64,000 nucleotides of DNA, taken from the NCBI GenBank assembly GCA_017620015.1, contig JAFZRE010000015.1:243202-307201 (forward strand), in the 5' to 3' direction. The notes beneath the pieces were generated by a model, which made no database searches, had not been told where the DNA came from, and saw only the letters and a list, made by a program, of their open reading frames with translations. Shown piece by piece: positions 42,995-50,594 of this stretch (position 1 is its first letter; every line of letters starts with the position of its first letter). The stretch is from Bacteroidales bacterium (GTDB lineage: Bacteria; Bacteroidota; Bacteroidia; Bacteroidales; ML635J-15). A program made the position numbers and the translations under genes.

Positions 42995-44026
42995 TTAAAA
43001 CGCATTCCATCCCTGCGCCTTCAAGTCGAGTTCCACGCCATTGCGAGCGACAAACTTTTTGCAATTAGCGTCCTCGCAGATGTAACCGATTATTGCCACA
43101 TCATTCATTTCTTCGATAACTTCCTTCTTGTCAAGAGGCACGGTGAACAGCAGTTCGTAGTCTTCTCCCCCATTCATTGCGGCAATGCCCGGGTCGAGAC
43201 GGAACTTGTTCGAGACAAATTCGGTCTGCTCGTGAATTGGAATCTTGTCCTCATACACACGGCAACCCACACCCGACTCCTTGCAAATATGTAGCAATTC
43301 CGACGATAGTCCGTCCGAAATGTCAATCATTGCATTGGGAACAATTCCTCGCTTTTTCAGTTCACGAACAATGTCACGGCGAGGTTCTGGCTTCAACTGG
43401 CGTTCAATGACATACTCGTATCCTTCGAGTTCCGGCTGAGTGTCCTTGTCGTCCATATAGAGCTTTGCTTCGCGCTCAAGGACTTTCAAGCCGATGTATG
43501 CACCGCCCAAGTCTCCGCTTACGCAGACAAGGTCGTTCTTTTTTGCTCCGCTACGGTAGGCAATGTCTTCCTTCTTGGCTTGTCCAATGGCAGTAATGTT
43601 GATGAAAAGTCCCGACAGCGAACTTGTTGTGTCACCACCGATAAGTTCCACATCAAAACGGTCGCAGGCAAGTTTAATGCCTTCGTACAACTGCTCCATA
43701 GCCGTCACCGAGAACTTGCGGCTTATTGCAACAGAAACCGTAATATATTTAGGTGTGCCGTTCATTGCGTAAATATCGCTAAGATTTACTGCAACAGCCT
43801 TGTATCCAAGATGTTTCAGAGGTGTGTAAATCAAATTGAAGTGAACACCTTCGACGAGCAGGTCGGTGGTAACAAGATTGCAGATGTCGCCACATTCGAA
43901 TACCGCACAGTCGTCGCCAATGCCCTTTATAAGGTTCTTGTCGATTACCGTCAAGTCTTTTGTAAGATGGTCAATAAGACCAAATTCTCCGAGTTCTGAT
44001 ATTTCAACAGGTTTCTTGTTTTCCAT
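42995..44026 (-). CDS. thiL: Thiamine-monophosphate kinase
   Basis: A 343-aa enzyme that phosphorylates thiamine monophosphate to the active cofactor thiamine diphosphate. ThiL/PurM-fold blocks are present: GIGDDCAVF near residue 35, TTDLLVEGVHF, AVNLSDIYAMNGTPKY, ELIGGDTTSS, VSGDLGGAYIGL, MIDISDGLSSEL and GGEDYELLFTV. All metal and nucleotide contact regions look intact. On the minus strand it follows the PorE-like gene with only a heptamer array between, so they may share a transcript. A bidirectional terminator lies beyond its stop. Confidence 0.95.
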   Translation of the reverse strand: MENKKPVEISELGEFGLIDHLTKDLTVIDKNLIKGIGDDCAVFECGDICNLVTTDLLVEGVHFNLIYTPLKHLGYKAVAVNLSDIYAMNGTPKYITVSVAISRKFSVTAMEQLYEGIKLACDRFDVELIGGDTTSSLSGLFINITAIGQAKKEDIAYRSGAKKNDLVCVSGDLGGAYIGLKVLEREAKLYMDDKDTQPELEGYEYVIERQLKPEPRRDIVRELKKRGIVPNAMIDISDGLSSELLHICKESGVGCRVYEDKIPIHEQTEFVSNKFRLDPGIAAMNGGEDYELLFTVPLDKKEVIEEMNDVAIIGYICEDANCKKFVARNGVELDLKAQGWNAF

Positions 44027-44031
44027 AATTT

Positions 44032-44073
44032 GATTTACGATTTTAGATTTACGATTGACGATTTAGGATTGAT
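44032..44073 (-). repeat. GATTTAC heptamer array between porE-like and thiL genes
   Basis: Six consecutive heptamers on the plus strand: GATTTAC, GATTTTA, GATTTAC, GATTGAC, GATTTAG and GATTGAT. They fill the space from the stop codon of one gene to five bases before the start of the next. Confidence 0.75.
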
Positions 44074-46092
44074 TTACTTTGACAATATGTAAAATTCCGT
44101 TCTTCTGTTTTTCGCTCTGCCGGCTTCGGTGCGGTTGTCGGCAATAGGCATGTTTGGACCGTAGCCCTTGTAGCTTACATTTGCCTTTGGAACACCTTTT
44201 GACAATAAGTAGTCGTAAACTGCCTGCGCACGGCGGTTCGACAGCGTTATGTTTGTCTGCGCACTGCCGATGTTGTCGGTGTGACCGCGGATTTCAACCT
44301 TTACGGTCGGATTCGACTTCAGGAATTCGGCAAACTCGTTCAGTACCGCATAGCTCTTCTGGTTTATCTCGTACGATGCCGTTGCGTAGTATATGTCGTT
44401 GATTTGAACCGACTTTCCTGCTTCTATCGGCTTCACTTCGAAGTTGACCTCAATAGGTTTTTCAAAGGTTTCCTCGGTTGGTTCAATCAATGTTGATGAA
44501 AAGCTGTAGTCTTCCTTCTTCACAACCATCAGGAAATCGTCGTTTTCGTTTTTTGCGGTTACGGCAACTGCGTAATGTCCTGTTTCGGCATCTACAACGC
44601 CTTCCGACACTTCTTCAGTACGGGTGTTTTTCACTTCGAGCTTGGCATCGCTGAGCGCGTAGCCGTTGTCATCCACGAGCTGACCTTTCACTAGGAACAC
44701 CTTTTCGGGGCGGGCTTCCTTGTAAAGGTCAATGGCGTAGATGTCCCATCCGCCCTTGCCGTTAAGCTTGTTTGATGCGAAATATGCCTTGGTTCCCTGT
44801 GTATTGACCACAAAGCCGAGGTCGTTGTTCTTGGTGTTGATTGGATAGCCGATGTTGACGGGCTTAGTCCAGTCGCCGTCCCTGAACTTGGAGAAGAAAA
44901 TGTCGTATCCGCCAATTCCGAGATGACCGTCGGACGAGAAATACAACGTCTGGCTGTCGGAATGTATGAACGGCGACTTTTCGTTGCCGGGGGTATTGAT
45001 TTTCGAACCGAGGTTCTTGGCTTTTGTCCAGTTGCCCTTTTCGTCCTTGGTCGAATAGTAGATGTCGGATGTTGGATTGTCGGGGTCGAAGCCGATGTTG
45101 CTTTCGCGTATGCTGGCGAAGTAGAGGGTTTTGCCGTCGGCCGAAATCGAGGGCTGGCTTTCCCAGGTCTTAACGCCGTTGATGTTAGGACCGAGCGATT
45201 TCAGTTCCGACCAGCCGTCGCCCACGCGGGTTGACATATATATGTCGCAGTTGTCGTAGTCGCGGCTCACAAATTCGCATATTGTGATGAAAAGCGTCTT
45301 GTTGTCGATGGAGATTGAAGCCGCACCTTGGTTTTTGCCCGAGTTGAAAGGATACGGCAGCGGTTCGCCCGGCGAGAAGATTAGCCCCTTGTCGTCGGAA
45401 GCCTTCGATACGGTAAACTCTTCGACAAAGCGGTCGCCATAAATCGAATTTATTTCCTTTTTCATATAGGCCTTCGTAAACAGAGCCAGCGAACCGTCGG
45501 GCGAGATGAGCGGCAGGTAGTCGTCGTATGCACTTGAAACACCTTCGACAATCACAGGCTCGAAAGGAACAGGATTTTCGATAAGGTTGAGGTACTGCTC
45601 TATATAATGATAGGTGCTTTCGGCGTCGGTGTAGTACTTTGTGCCCTTCTTGCCGTTGTCGATGTAGGTTTTCAGATAGGTTTTGGCTACGTCAAGCTTG
45701 TCGTGGCTGAAGAAAATCTTTCCCAATGTGTAGCACACTTCGTAGTTCTGGTACGAAGGGCAGAGCTTTGCCACGCTTTCGAGGCATTTCACGTAGCGCG
45801 AGTAGTAGTTGTTCTGACTCTTGGGGTCCTTTGCGCTCTTGTATTTCGAGTAGTTGATTTCGGAACTTGCCACCCATGCTTCGGTAAACTCGGGTTCTTC
45901 ATCGAGAATCTTTGCAAATACGACTTCGGCGTCGTTCATCTTGCCATCGTTGAGCAGTTGCACGCCCTTCTGGAAACTCTTTATCAGCTTCTTGTCGTCG
46001 ATGTCGTTGCAGAAGTCGCCGTCAAACTGGGCGTAACTGCGGAAAAATCCTACAGTCAAGATTATCAGCAATATGAAAAGTCGCCTTGCCAT
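44074..46092 (-). CDS. porE: PorE-like T9SS envelope protein (TPR, PD40, CRD, OmpA)
   Basis: A 672-aa protein with a signal peptide (1-21, ending SYAQ), then TPR-like helices (about 35-160). A six-bladed PD40/WD40-type propeller follows (about 185-450), with repeated PSISADGKTLYFAS-type strands. Next is a carboxypeptidase regulatory-like domain (about 460-545). The C-terminal OmpA domain (about 560-672) has VEIRGHTDNIGS and LSNRRAQAVYDYL. This exact order is that of Porphyromonas PorE, which links the T9SS to peptidoglycan. Similar proteins without a T9SS role exist, so the gene symbol is tentative. Confidence 0.78.
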   Translation of the reverse strand: MARRLFILLIILTVGFFRSYAQFDGDFCNDIDDKKLIKSFQKGVQLLNDGKMNDAEVVFAKILDEEPEFTEAWVASSEINYSKYKSAKDPKSQNNYYSRYVKCLESVAKLCPSYQNYEVCYTLGKIFFSHDKLDVAKTYLKTYIDNGKKGTKYYTDAESTYHYIEQYLNLIENPVPFEPVIVEGVSSAYDDYLPLISPDGSLALFTKAYMKKEINSIYGDRFVEEFTVSKASDDKGLIFSPGEPLPYPFNSGKNQGAASISIDNKTLFITICEFVSRDYDNCDIYMSTRVGDGWSELKSLGPNINGVKTWESQPSISADGKTLYFASIRESNIGFDPDNPTSDIYYSTKDEKGNWTKAKNLGSKINTPGNEKSPFIHSDSQTLYFSSDGHLGIGGYDIFFSKFRDGDWTKPVNIGYPINTKNNDLGFVVNTQGTKAYFASNKLNGKGGWDIYAIDLYKEARPEKVFLVKGQLVDDNGYALSDAKLEVKNTRTEEVSEGVVDAETGHYAVAVTAKNENDDFLMVVKKEDYSFSSTLIEPTEETFEKPIEVNFEVKPIEAGKSVQINDIYYATASYEINQKSYAVLNEFAEFLKSNPTVKVEIRGHTDNIGSAQTNITLSNRRAQAVYDYLLSKGVPKANVSYKGYGPNMPIADNRTEAGRAKNRRTEFYILSK

Positions 46093-46326
46093 CTAAAGAG
46101 CAAATAAATAGCAAAGATAATAAAAATATGCAGAACGGATGCAAAGTTTCGCAAGAATTTTTCGGATTACAGTTTCACAGACTTGGAGTCTTGAAGTCTG
46201 GTGTGCTCCAAGAATTTAATTATGTTATGCTACCCAGCTATTTATACGCTATATAGAAAATTTACCCGTTGAAAAGCAATAAAAAAGCATCTGTTTCGTT
46301 ATTCTAGCATCAAATTTTACAAAATT

Positions 46327-46869
46327 ATGAATAGGATAATATTAACAATAATGATTTTTACTGCAATTGTAGCAGGATGTACAGAATATAAAATGAATCA
46401 CTGCAACTGTGACAATATGCCACAATCAAAGGATTCTGGTATTATTGTTGAAAATGTAATATTAAGACGTTTCAACCAAGACCCTAACATACAATATACA
46501 TTCCCAAAAGAATTTACTGAACTTAAAATAACTAACGATCAGGAAAACGAAAAGTATAATTTTATGGTTAGTTTTGACAATGGGGTGTCATTCAAACCTA
46601 TAGACTTTAACAAGTACTCTATTTTAGGATATCCAATAAGCGGTTCGTCTCCTCAAACATTTGAAAGGGATGTAATAAAAGAAGATGCCAATCATAAGTA
46701 CATATATAAAATCAATGCTATAACGTGTGACTATTTTATGGATATAGTGTTAGATTTTAATATTGTACTTATCCCAAAAATTGAAGATGGATATACCACA
46801 GAATTTGTTATAAATTATGTCAGATGGCAAAATGGCAAAAGAAAAAATGTTAGCAAAGAAAAATGGTAA
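46327..46869 (+). CDS. Lipoprotein of unknown function, 180 aa
   Basis: A 180-aa lipoprotein (VAGC lipobox, Cys18), AT-rich compared with its neighbours. Residues after the lipid site include a cysteine pair (HCNCDN) and a beta-rich body (MVSFDNGVSFKPIDF, IVLDFNIVLIPKI). I recognise no family. Codon use and AT content resemble the next small lipoprotein gene at 47.2 kb, suggesting both are accessory. No convincing promoter is visible. Confidence 0.6.
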   Translation: MNRIILTIMIFTAIVAGCTEYKMNHCNCDNMPQSKDSGIIVENVILRRFNQDPNIQYTFPKEFTELKITNDQENEKYNFMVSFDNGVSFKPIDFNKYSILGYPISGSSPQTFERDVIKEDANHKYIYKINAITCDYFMDIVLDFNIVLIPKIEDGYTTEFVINYVRWQNGKRKNVSKEKW

Positions 46870-46956
46870 CCACTTAATTACATCATAAATACTACTGGAT
46901 ACAAATACAACAAGGAGAATAATTGCATTTGGAGGTTGGTGGAGTAATTTGCGATG

Positions 46957-47037
46957 GGCTTGAAGGCTTGCAGGCTAACAGACTAACGGTCTGACAGTCT
47001 CACAGTCTGTCCAGGTGGTTTTGTGTAGCCTGTTAGT
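46957..47037 (+). repeat. CTnnCAGT octamer array
   Basis: CTTGCAGG, CTAACAGA, CTAACGGT, CTGACAGT and CTCACAGT follow at period 8. An inverted unit (AGCCTGTTAG) closes the region. Confidence 0.7.
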
Positions 47038-47150
47038 TCTATTCGATATGGAAGCAAAACTCATGAGATGTCATATAATGTATGTTGTGTAAGAAAATAT
47101 GCAATATATGTGCGTTTTTTGCAAAATGTATTTGGTTTTAAATTTATGTT

Positions 47151-47158
47151 TATATTTG
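47151..47158 (+). promoter_or_regulatory. -7 promoter element of the 149-aa lipoprotein
   Basis: TATATTTG, 27 bp before the ATG. Confidence 0.5.
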
Positions 47159-47185
47159 TGGCGTTAAATAATTAAATTTTTTGTC

Positions 47186-47635
47186 ATGAGAAGAATAGCA
47201 TTATTATTTACAATTTTGGTTTTAGTTTTTGTAGGTATTTCTTGTAATAAGTACGAAAACAGGGGTTGCCAATTGGCTGCTGTCTCATTAAGATACCCAG
47301 AAATAAAAGAAGCTGATACATTAAAGGTGTGCATAATAAAAACAGAGCAAAACGATTTGTCATCAGTCGTAGGAGTAAGCAAATATGAAATTGTTAATTG
47401 CAACCATTTTCCGTTAGAACTCAATGATATTGATCACGAACGCTATGGCTATGGCGAATATTTCAACGACTACATTGTATATATTGAAAATACCGAATAT
47501 AGGGACACTGTTACAGACATTAAAATAGAGTGGGAAGAGCCATGCAAAGTTGCTAGTTGCCAATATAGATTTAACGGTGAACTTCACAATGGTAATGGCG
47601 GTTTTATAGACATTTATCCAAGAGGAAATAATTAA
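47186..47635 (+). CDS. Small lipoprotein of unknown function, 149 aa
   Basis: A 149-aa lipoprotein (GISC lipobox, Cys20). The mature part is beta-rich with a conserved-looking run of cysteines (NRGCQLAAV, IVNCNHF, EPCKVASCQY), which may form disulfides in the envelope. I recognise no family. An octamer repeat array starts directly after its stop codon. A -7 element lies 27 bp upstream of the start. Confidence 0.65.
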   Translation: MRRIALLFTILVLVFVGISCNKYENRGCQLAAVSLRYPEIKEADTLKVCIIKTEQNDLSSVVGVSKYEIVNCNHFPLELNDIDHERYGYGEYFNDYIVYIENTEYRDTVTDIKIEWEEPCKVASCQYRFNGELHNGNGGFIDIYPRGNN

Positions 47636-47636
47636 A

Positions 47637-47735
47637 AGGCTAACAGTCTTGCAGTCTAACAGTCTTACAGTCTGGCAGTCTGTTTGACTGGCCTTCCGTC
47701 AGACCGATCTTCTGCTGGTCCTTAGCCTTTTCTTC
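47637..47735 (+). repeat. CTnnCAGT octamer array, longest regular run
   Basis: Directly after the lipoprotein stop: CTAACAGT, CTTGCAGT, CTAACAGT, CTTACAGT and CTGGCAGT at exact period 8. A degenerate inverted part follows (to about 47735). Confidence 0.8.
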
Positions 47736-47783
47736 CGTTATCCTACTTCAGACAATATTAAATAAAACATGTAAAATTTCATT

Positions 47784-47803
47784 CGGCGCAAATCATTGCG
47801 CCG
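47784..47803. repeat. 20-bp palindrome CGGCGCAA..TTGCGCCG
   Basis: CGGCGCAA and TTGCGCCG pair with a 4-nt loop. It is followed by CTACAG and belongs to the same palindrome class as 30900 and 60213. Confidence 0.6.
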
Positions 47804-47814
47804 CTACAGTCTTT

Positions 47815-47925
47815 GAAAATTAAACGTTGAACTTGAAACGGCGCCAGCCATTCAAACAGCACAGCGAGAAACGGCGAAGCCATTGAAACGGCGTAGCCAT
47901 TCAAACTTAGAAACTTTTTTTCGCT
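47815..47925 (+). repeat. AGAAAC / GGCGAAGCC composite array upstream of rpsA
   Basis: It contains GGCGCCAGCC, GGCGAAGCC and GGCGTAGCC, each followed by ATTGAAAC or ATTCAAAC, and ends with CTTAGAAAC. It lies 28 bp upstream of the rpsA -7 element. Confidence 0.7.
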
Positions 47926-47952
47926 ATTTGTTTGAATTACAAAAAAATGTTG

Positions 47953-47960
47953 TACTTTTG
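47953..47960 (+). promoter_or_regulatory. -7 promoter element of rpsA
   Basis: TACTTTTG matches TAnnTTTG, 55 bp before the rpsA start. Confidence 0.6.
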
Positions 47961-48014
47961 CGGCTCGAAATTTTTTATAAATAATGTCTAACCAAATTAA
48001 TTGTTTTTAATTAA

Positions 48015-49796
48015 ATGACAACAAAGAACATTCAGCCCATCGAGGATTTCAATTGGGATGCCCTGGGCAAAAAAGAAACTAGCTTCGACGGTGTAAGCCG
48101 CGAAGAATTGGAAAAGAAATACGGTGAAACCTTCAGCCAGATTCAGGAAGGTACCGTAGTAGAAGGAACAATCGTTGCTATTAACAAGAGAGAAGTTGTA
48201 GTTAACATCGGCTACAAGTCGGAAGGCGTTATCAATGCAGCAGAGTTCCGTTACGAAACCGACATTAAGGTTGGTGACAAAGTAGAAGTTTTCGTAGAAA
48301 GCATGGAAACAGCAAACGGTCAGTTGCTCCTCTCACACAAGAAGGCACAGTCGCTCAAGTCGTGGGATAGAGTTAACGAGGCTTGCAACAACGACGAAAT
48401 CGTTAAGGGTTACATCAAGTGCCGTACTAAGGGCGGTATGATTGTTGACGTATTCGGAATCGAAGCATTCTTGCCAGGTTCACAAATTGACGTTAAGCCA
48501 ATCCGCGACTATGACGTATTCGTTGGTAAGACTATGGAACTCAAGGTTGTGAAGATCAACGACGAATTCAAGAACGTAGTTGTTTCTCACAAGGCTCTCA
48601 TCGAGGCTGAACTCGAAGAACAGAAGAAACAGATTATCTCTAAGCTCGAAAAAGGTCAGGTACTCGAAGGTACTGTTAAGAATATCACCAGCTACGGTGT
48701 ATTTATCGACTTGGGCGGTGTTGACGGTCTCATCCACATCACCGACTTGTCATGGGGACGCGTTACTCATCCGGAAGAAATCGTTCAGTTGGATTCGAAG
48801 ATTCAGGTTGTTATCCTCGACTTCGACGACGACAAGAAGCGTATCGCTCTCGGTCTCAAGCAGCTCACTCCTCATCCATGGGATTCGCTCGATCCGAACC
48901 TCAAGGTTGGTGACAAGGTTAAAGGTAAGGTTGTTGTTATCGCCGACTACGGTGCATTCATCGAGATTGCTCCGGGCGTAGAAGGTTTGATTCACGTATC
49001 AGAAATGTCGTGGTCGCAGCACCTCCGTTCAGCTCAGGAATTCATGAAGGTTGGCGACGAAGTTGAAGCCGTTATCCTCACCCTCGACCGCGAAGAACGC
49101 AAGATGTCTCTCGGTATCAAGCAGCTCCACCCAGATCCATGGGAAGAAATCGAACAGAAGTACCCAGTTGGTTCAAAGCACATGGCTAAGGTTCGCAACT
49201 TCACTAACTTCGGCGTTTTCGTTGAACTCGAAGAAGGCGTTGACGGTTTGGTACACATTTCAGACCTTTCATGGACAAAGAAGATCAAGCACCCGTCAGA
49301 ATTCACTTCAGTTGGTGCTGAACTCGAAGTAGTAGTATTGGAAATCGACAAGGAAAACCGTCGCTTGAGCCTCGGCCACAAGCAGATTGAAGAAAATCCT
49401 TGGGACGTATTCGAAACTATCTTCACAGTTGATTCAATCCACGAAGGTACTATCGTTGAAATGAACGACAAGGGTTCTATCATCGCATTGCCTTACGGTG
49501 TTGAAGGTTTCGCAACTCCACGTCACCTCATTAAGGAAGACGGAACACCTGCTAAGGTTGACGAAAAGCTCCCGTTCAAGGTTATCGAATTCAACAAGGA
49601 AAACAAGAAGATCTTTGTTTCGCACTCGAGAACTTTCGAAGACCTGAACAAGCCCGCTGACGATGAAAAGAAGAAGGAAAGCAAGGCTAAGAAGGCAAAA
49701 CCAGCCGACAAGATGGAAAAGACCACTATCGGTGACGTTACCGACCTCGCTGCTTTGAAGGAAGAACTTCTCCAGCAGGAAAAGAACCAGAAATAA
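48015..49796 (+). CDS. rpsA: 30S ribosomal protein S1
   Basis: A 593-aa protein built of six S1 RNA-binding domains (first at about 40-105, last at about 475-540). The later ones share the pattern G.V..I..YGVFI.L..G..GL.H.S..SW. The length fits Bacteroidota S1. It binds mRNA on the 30S subunit; in this phylum mRNAs often lack a Shine-Dalgarno sequence. The lysine-rich C-terminus ends in a glutamine/glutamate helix. The leader has an AT-rich start region without SD, a clear -7 element and a strong terminator after the stop. Confidence 0.96.
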   Translation: MTTKNIQPIEDFNWDALGKKETSFDGVSREELEKKYGETFSQIQEGTVVEGTIVAINKREVVVNIGYKSEGVINAAEFRYETDIKVGDKVEVFVESMETANGQLLLSHKKAQSLKSWDRVNEACNNDEIVKGYIKCRTKGGMIVDVFGIEAFLPGSQIDVKPIRDYDVFVGKTMELKVVKINDEFKNVVVSHKALIEAELEEQKKQIISKLEKGQVLEGTVKNITSYGVFIDLGGVDGLIHITDLSWGRVTHPEEIVQLDSKIQVVILDFDDDKKRIALGLKQLTPHPWDSLDPNLKVGDKVKGKVVVIADYGAFIEIAPGVEGLIHVSEMSWSQHLRSAQEFMKVGDEVEAVILTLDREERKMSLGIKQLHPDPWEEIEQKYPVGSKHMAKVRNFTNFGVFVELEEGVDGLVHISDLSWTKKIKHPSEFTSVGAELEVVVLEIDKENRRLSLGHKQIEENPWDVFETIFTVDSIHEGTIVEMNDKGSIIALPYGVEGFATPRHLIKEDGTPAKVDEKLPFKVIEFNKENKKIFVSHSRTFEDLNKPADDEKKKESKAKKAKPADKMEKTTIGDVTDLAALKEELLQQEKNQK

Positions 49797-49798
49797 TT

Positions 49799-49828
49799 AA
49801 AAAAAGGATGCTTGCGCATCCTTTTTTT
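49799..49828 (+). terminator. Terminator of rpsA
   Basis: The stem GGATGC/GCATCC with loop TTGC is flanked by A7 and T7. Confidence 0.9.
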
Positions 49829-49830
49829 GT

Positions 49831-49857
49831 CTTGCAGTCTAACAGTCCTGCAGACTC
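49831..49857 (+). repeat. Short CTnnCAGT octamer array after rpsA
   Basis: CTTGCAGT, CTAACAGT and CCTGCAGA at period 8, between two terminators. Confidence 0.6.
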
Positions 49858-49861
49858 ATAC

Positions 49862-49895
49862 AAAAAAGCATTAAGGACGACCTTAATGCTTTTTT
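49862..49895. terminator. Bidirectional terminator between rpsA and the GNAT gene
   Basis: The 15-bp stem AAAAAAGCATTAAGG/CCTTAATGCTTTTTT with loop ACGA works in both directions. Confidence 0.85.
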
Positions 49896-49908
49896 CGTGT
49901 CTTTGGAG

Positions 49909-49943
49909 CTGTACGACTGTTAGCCTGTCAGCCTTTTAGCCTT
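49909..49943 (-). repeat. Octamer array overlapping the GNAT stop codon
   Basis: On the minus strand the GNAT gene ends GGC TAA, and the stop is part of CTAAAAGG, CTGACAGG and CTAACAGT at period 8. Confidence 0.7.
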
Positions 49944-50421
49944 CCTCCCCATACATCACGCACACGCAATGGCATACCTTTCCGCACACAGGACACGAAT
50001 AGCCTTTCTCTATGCTGTCATTCAGCCAATAATCTGGGATTTCACGCTTCGGCACAAATCCATTTCGCCGGAAAATGACATCGGAATTTATCACACCGTC
50101 GTGCTTCCACAAAGGAGAAAAAATTTGCTTTGCGCCAAGACCTTTCAAATAATCCACAGCCTTAGCCACCAAAGCCGTACCAATGCCCCGCACCGAATAC
50201 TCTTGCGCAACAGCGACAGTCTTGACATATGCCTTGCCATCAACAGAATCAATGTATGCAATGCAAAATCCAACTACTCTCTTCCCATCAACATCCTCAG
50301 CCACAATGACGTTCTTACCATCTAAATCATCAGCTGTGACATAACCTTCGCCAAGTTGCTCATCGGCAATGGCAATTACATATTCGGTATCGGTTATGCT
50401 AAAATCTCTTATTTCAACCAT
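49936..50421 (-). CDS. GNAT acetyltransferase with cysteine-rich tail
   Basis: A 161-aa protein. Residues 1-125 form a GNAT fold: strand VGFCIAYIDS, the VKTVAVAQEYSVRGIGTALVAKAV acetyl-CoA loop (R/Q-x-x-G-x-G/A type), and a C-terminal strand. The last 20 residues carry five cysteines and a histidine (CPVCGKVCHCVC), a likely zinc-binding tail not usual in GNATs. Its stop codon lies inside an octamer repeat array. It is convergent with rpsA. Substrate unknown; the tail may mediate protein or metal binding. Confidence 0.8.
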   Translation of the reverse strand: MVEIRDFSITDTEYVIAIADEQLGEGYVTADDLDGKNVIVAEDVDGKRVVGFCIAYIDSVDGKAYVKTVAVAQEYSVRGIGTALVAKAVDYLKGLGAKQIFSPLWKHDGVINSDVIFRRNGFVPKREIPDYWLNDSIEKGYSCPVCGKVCHCVCVMYGEEG

Positions 50422-50541
50422 GGCGATCGATTAGAATGCAAAATTATGAAAAAATATTGTTGCTATCACCACTTGCTATTTCGACAACAAATTGTCAAAA
50501 AATAAATCGACAAAATGCATATACATATTAATAATTATATG

Positions 50542-50549
50542 TATATTTG
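50542..50549 (+). promoter_or_regulatory. -7 promoter element of the giant T9SS gene
   Basis: TATATTTG, 45 bp before the chosen ATG at 50595. Confidence 0.55.
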
Positions 50550-50594
50550 CTAACTTATTTACAATTAGGAGTAGTAACATATAATGATTTTTCT

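Larger units (their letters stand above)
46870..47185. other. 316-bp intergenic region with octamer array and promoter
   Basis: It contains the CTnnCAGt array at 46957-47037, AT-rich DNA and a -7 element at 47151-47158. No gene is supported. Confidence 0.6.
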
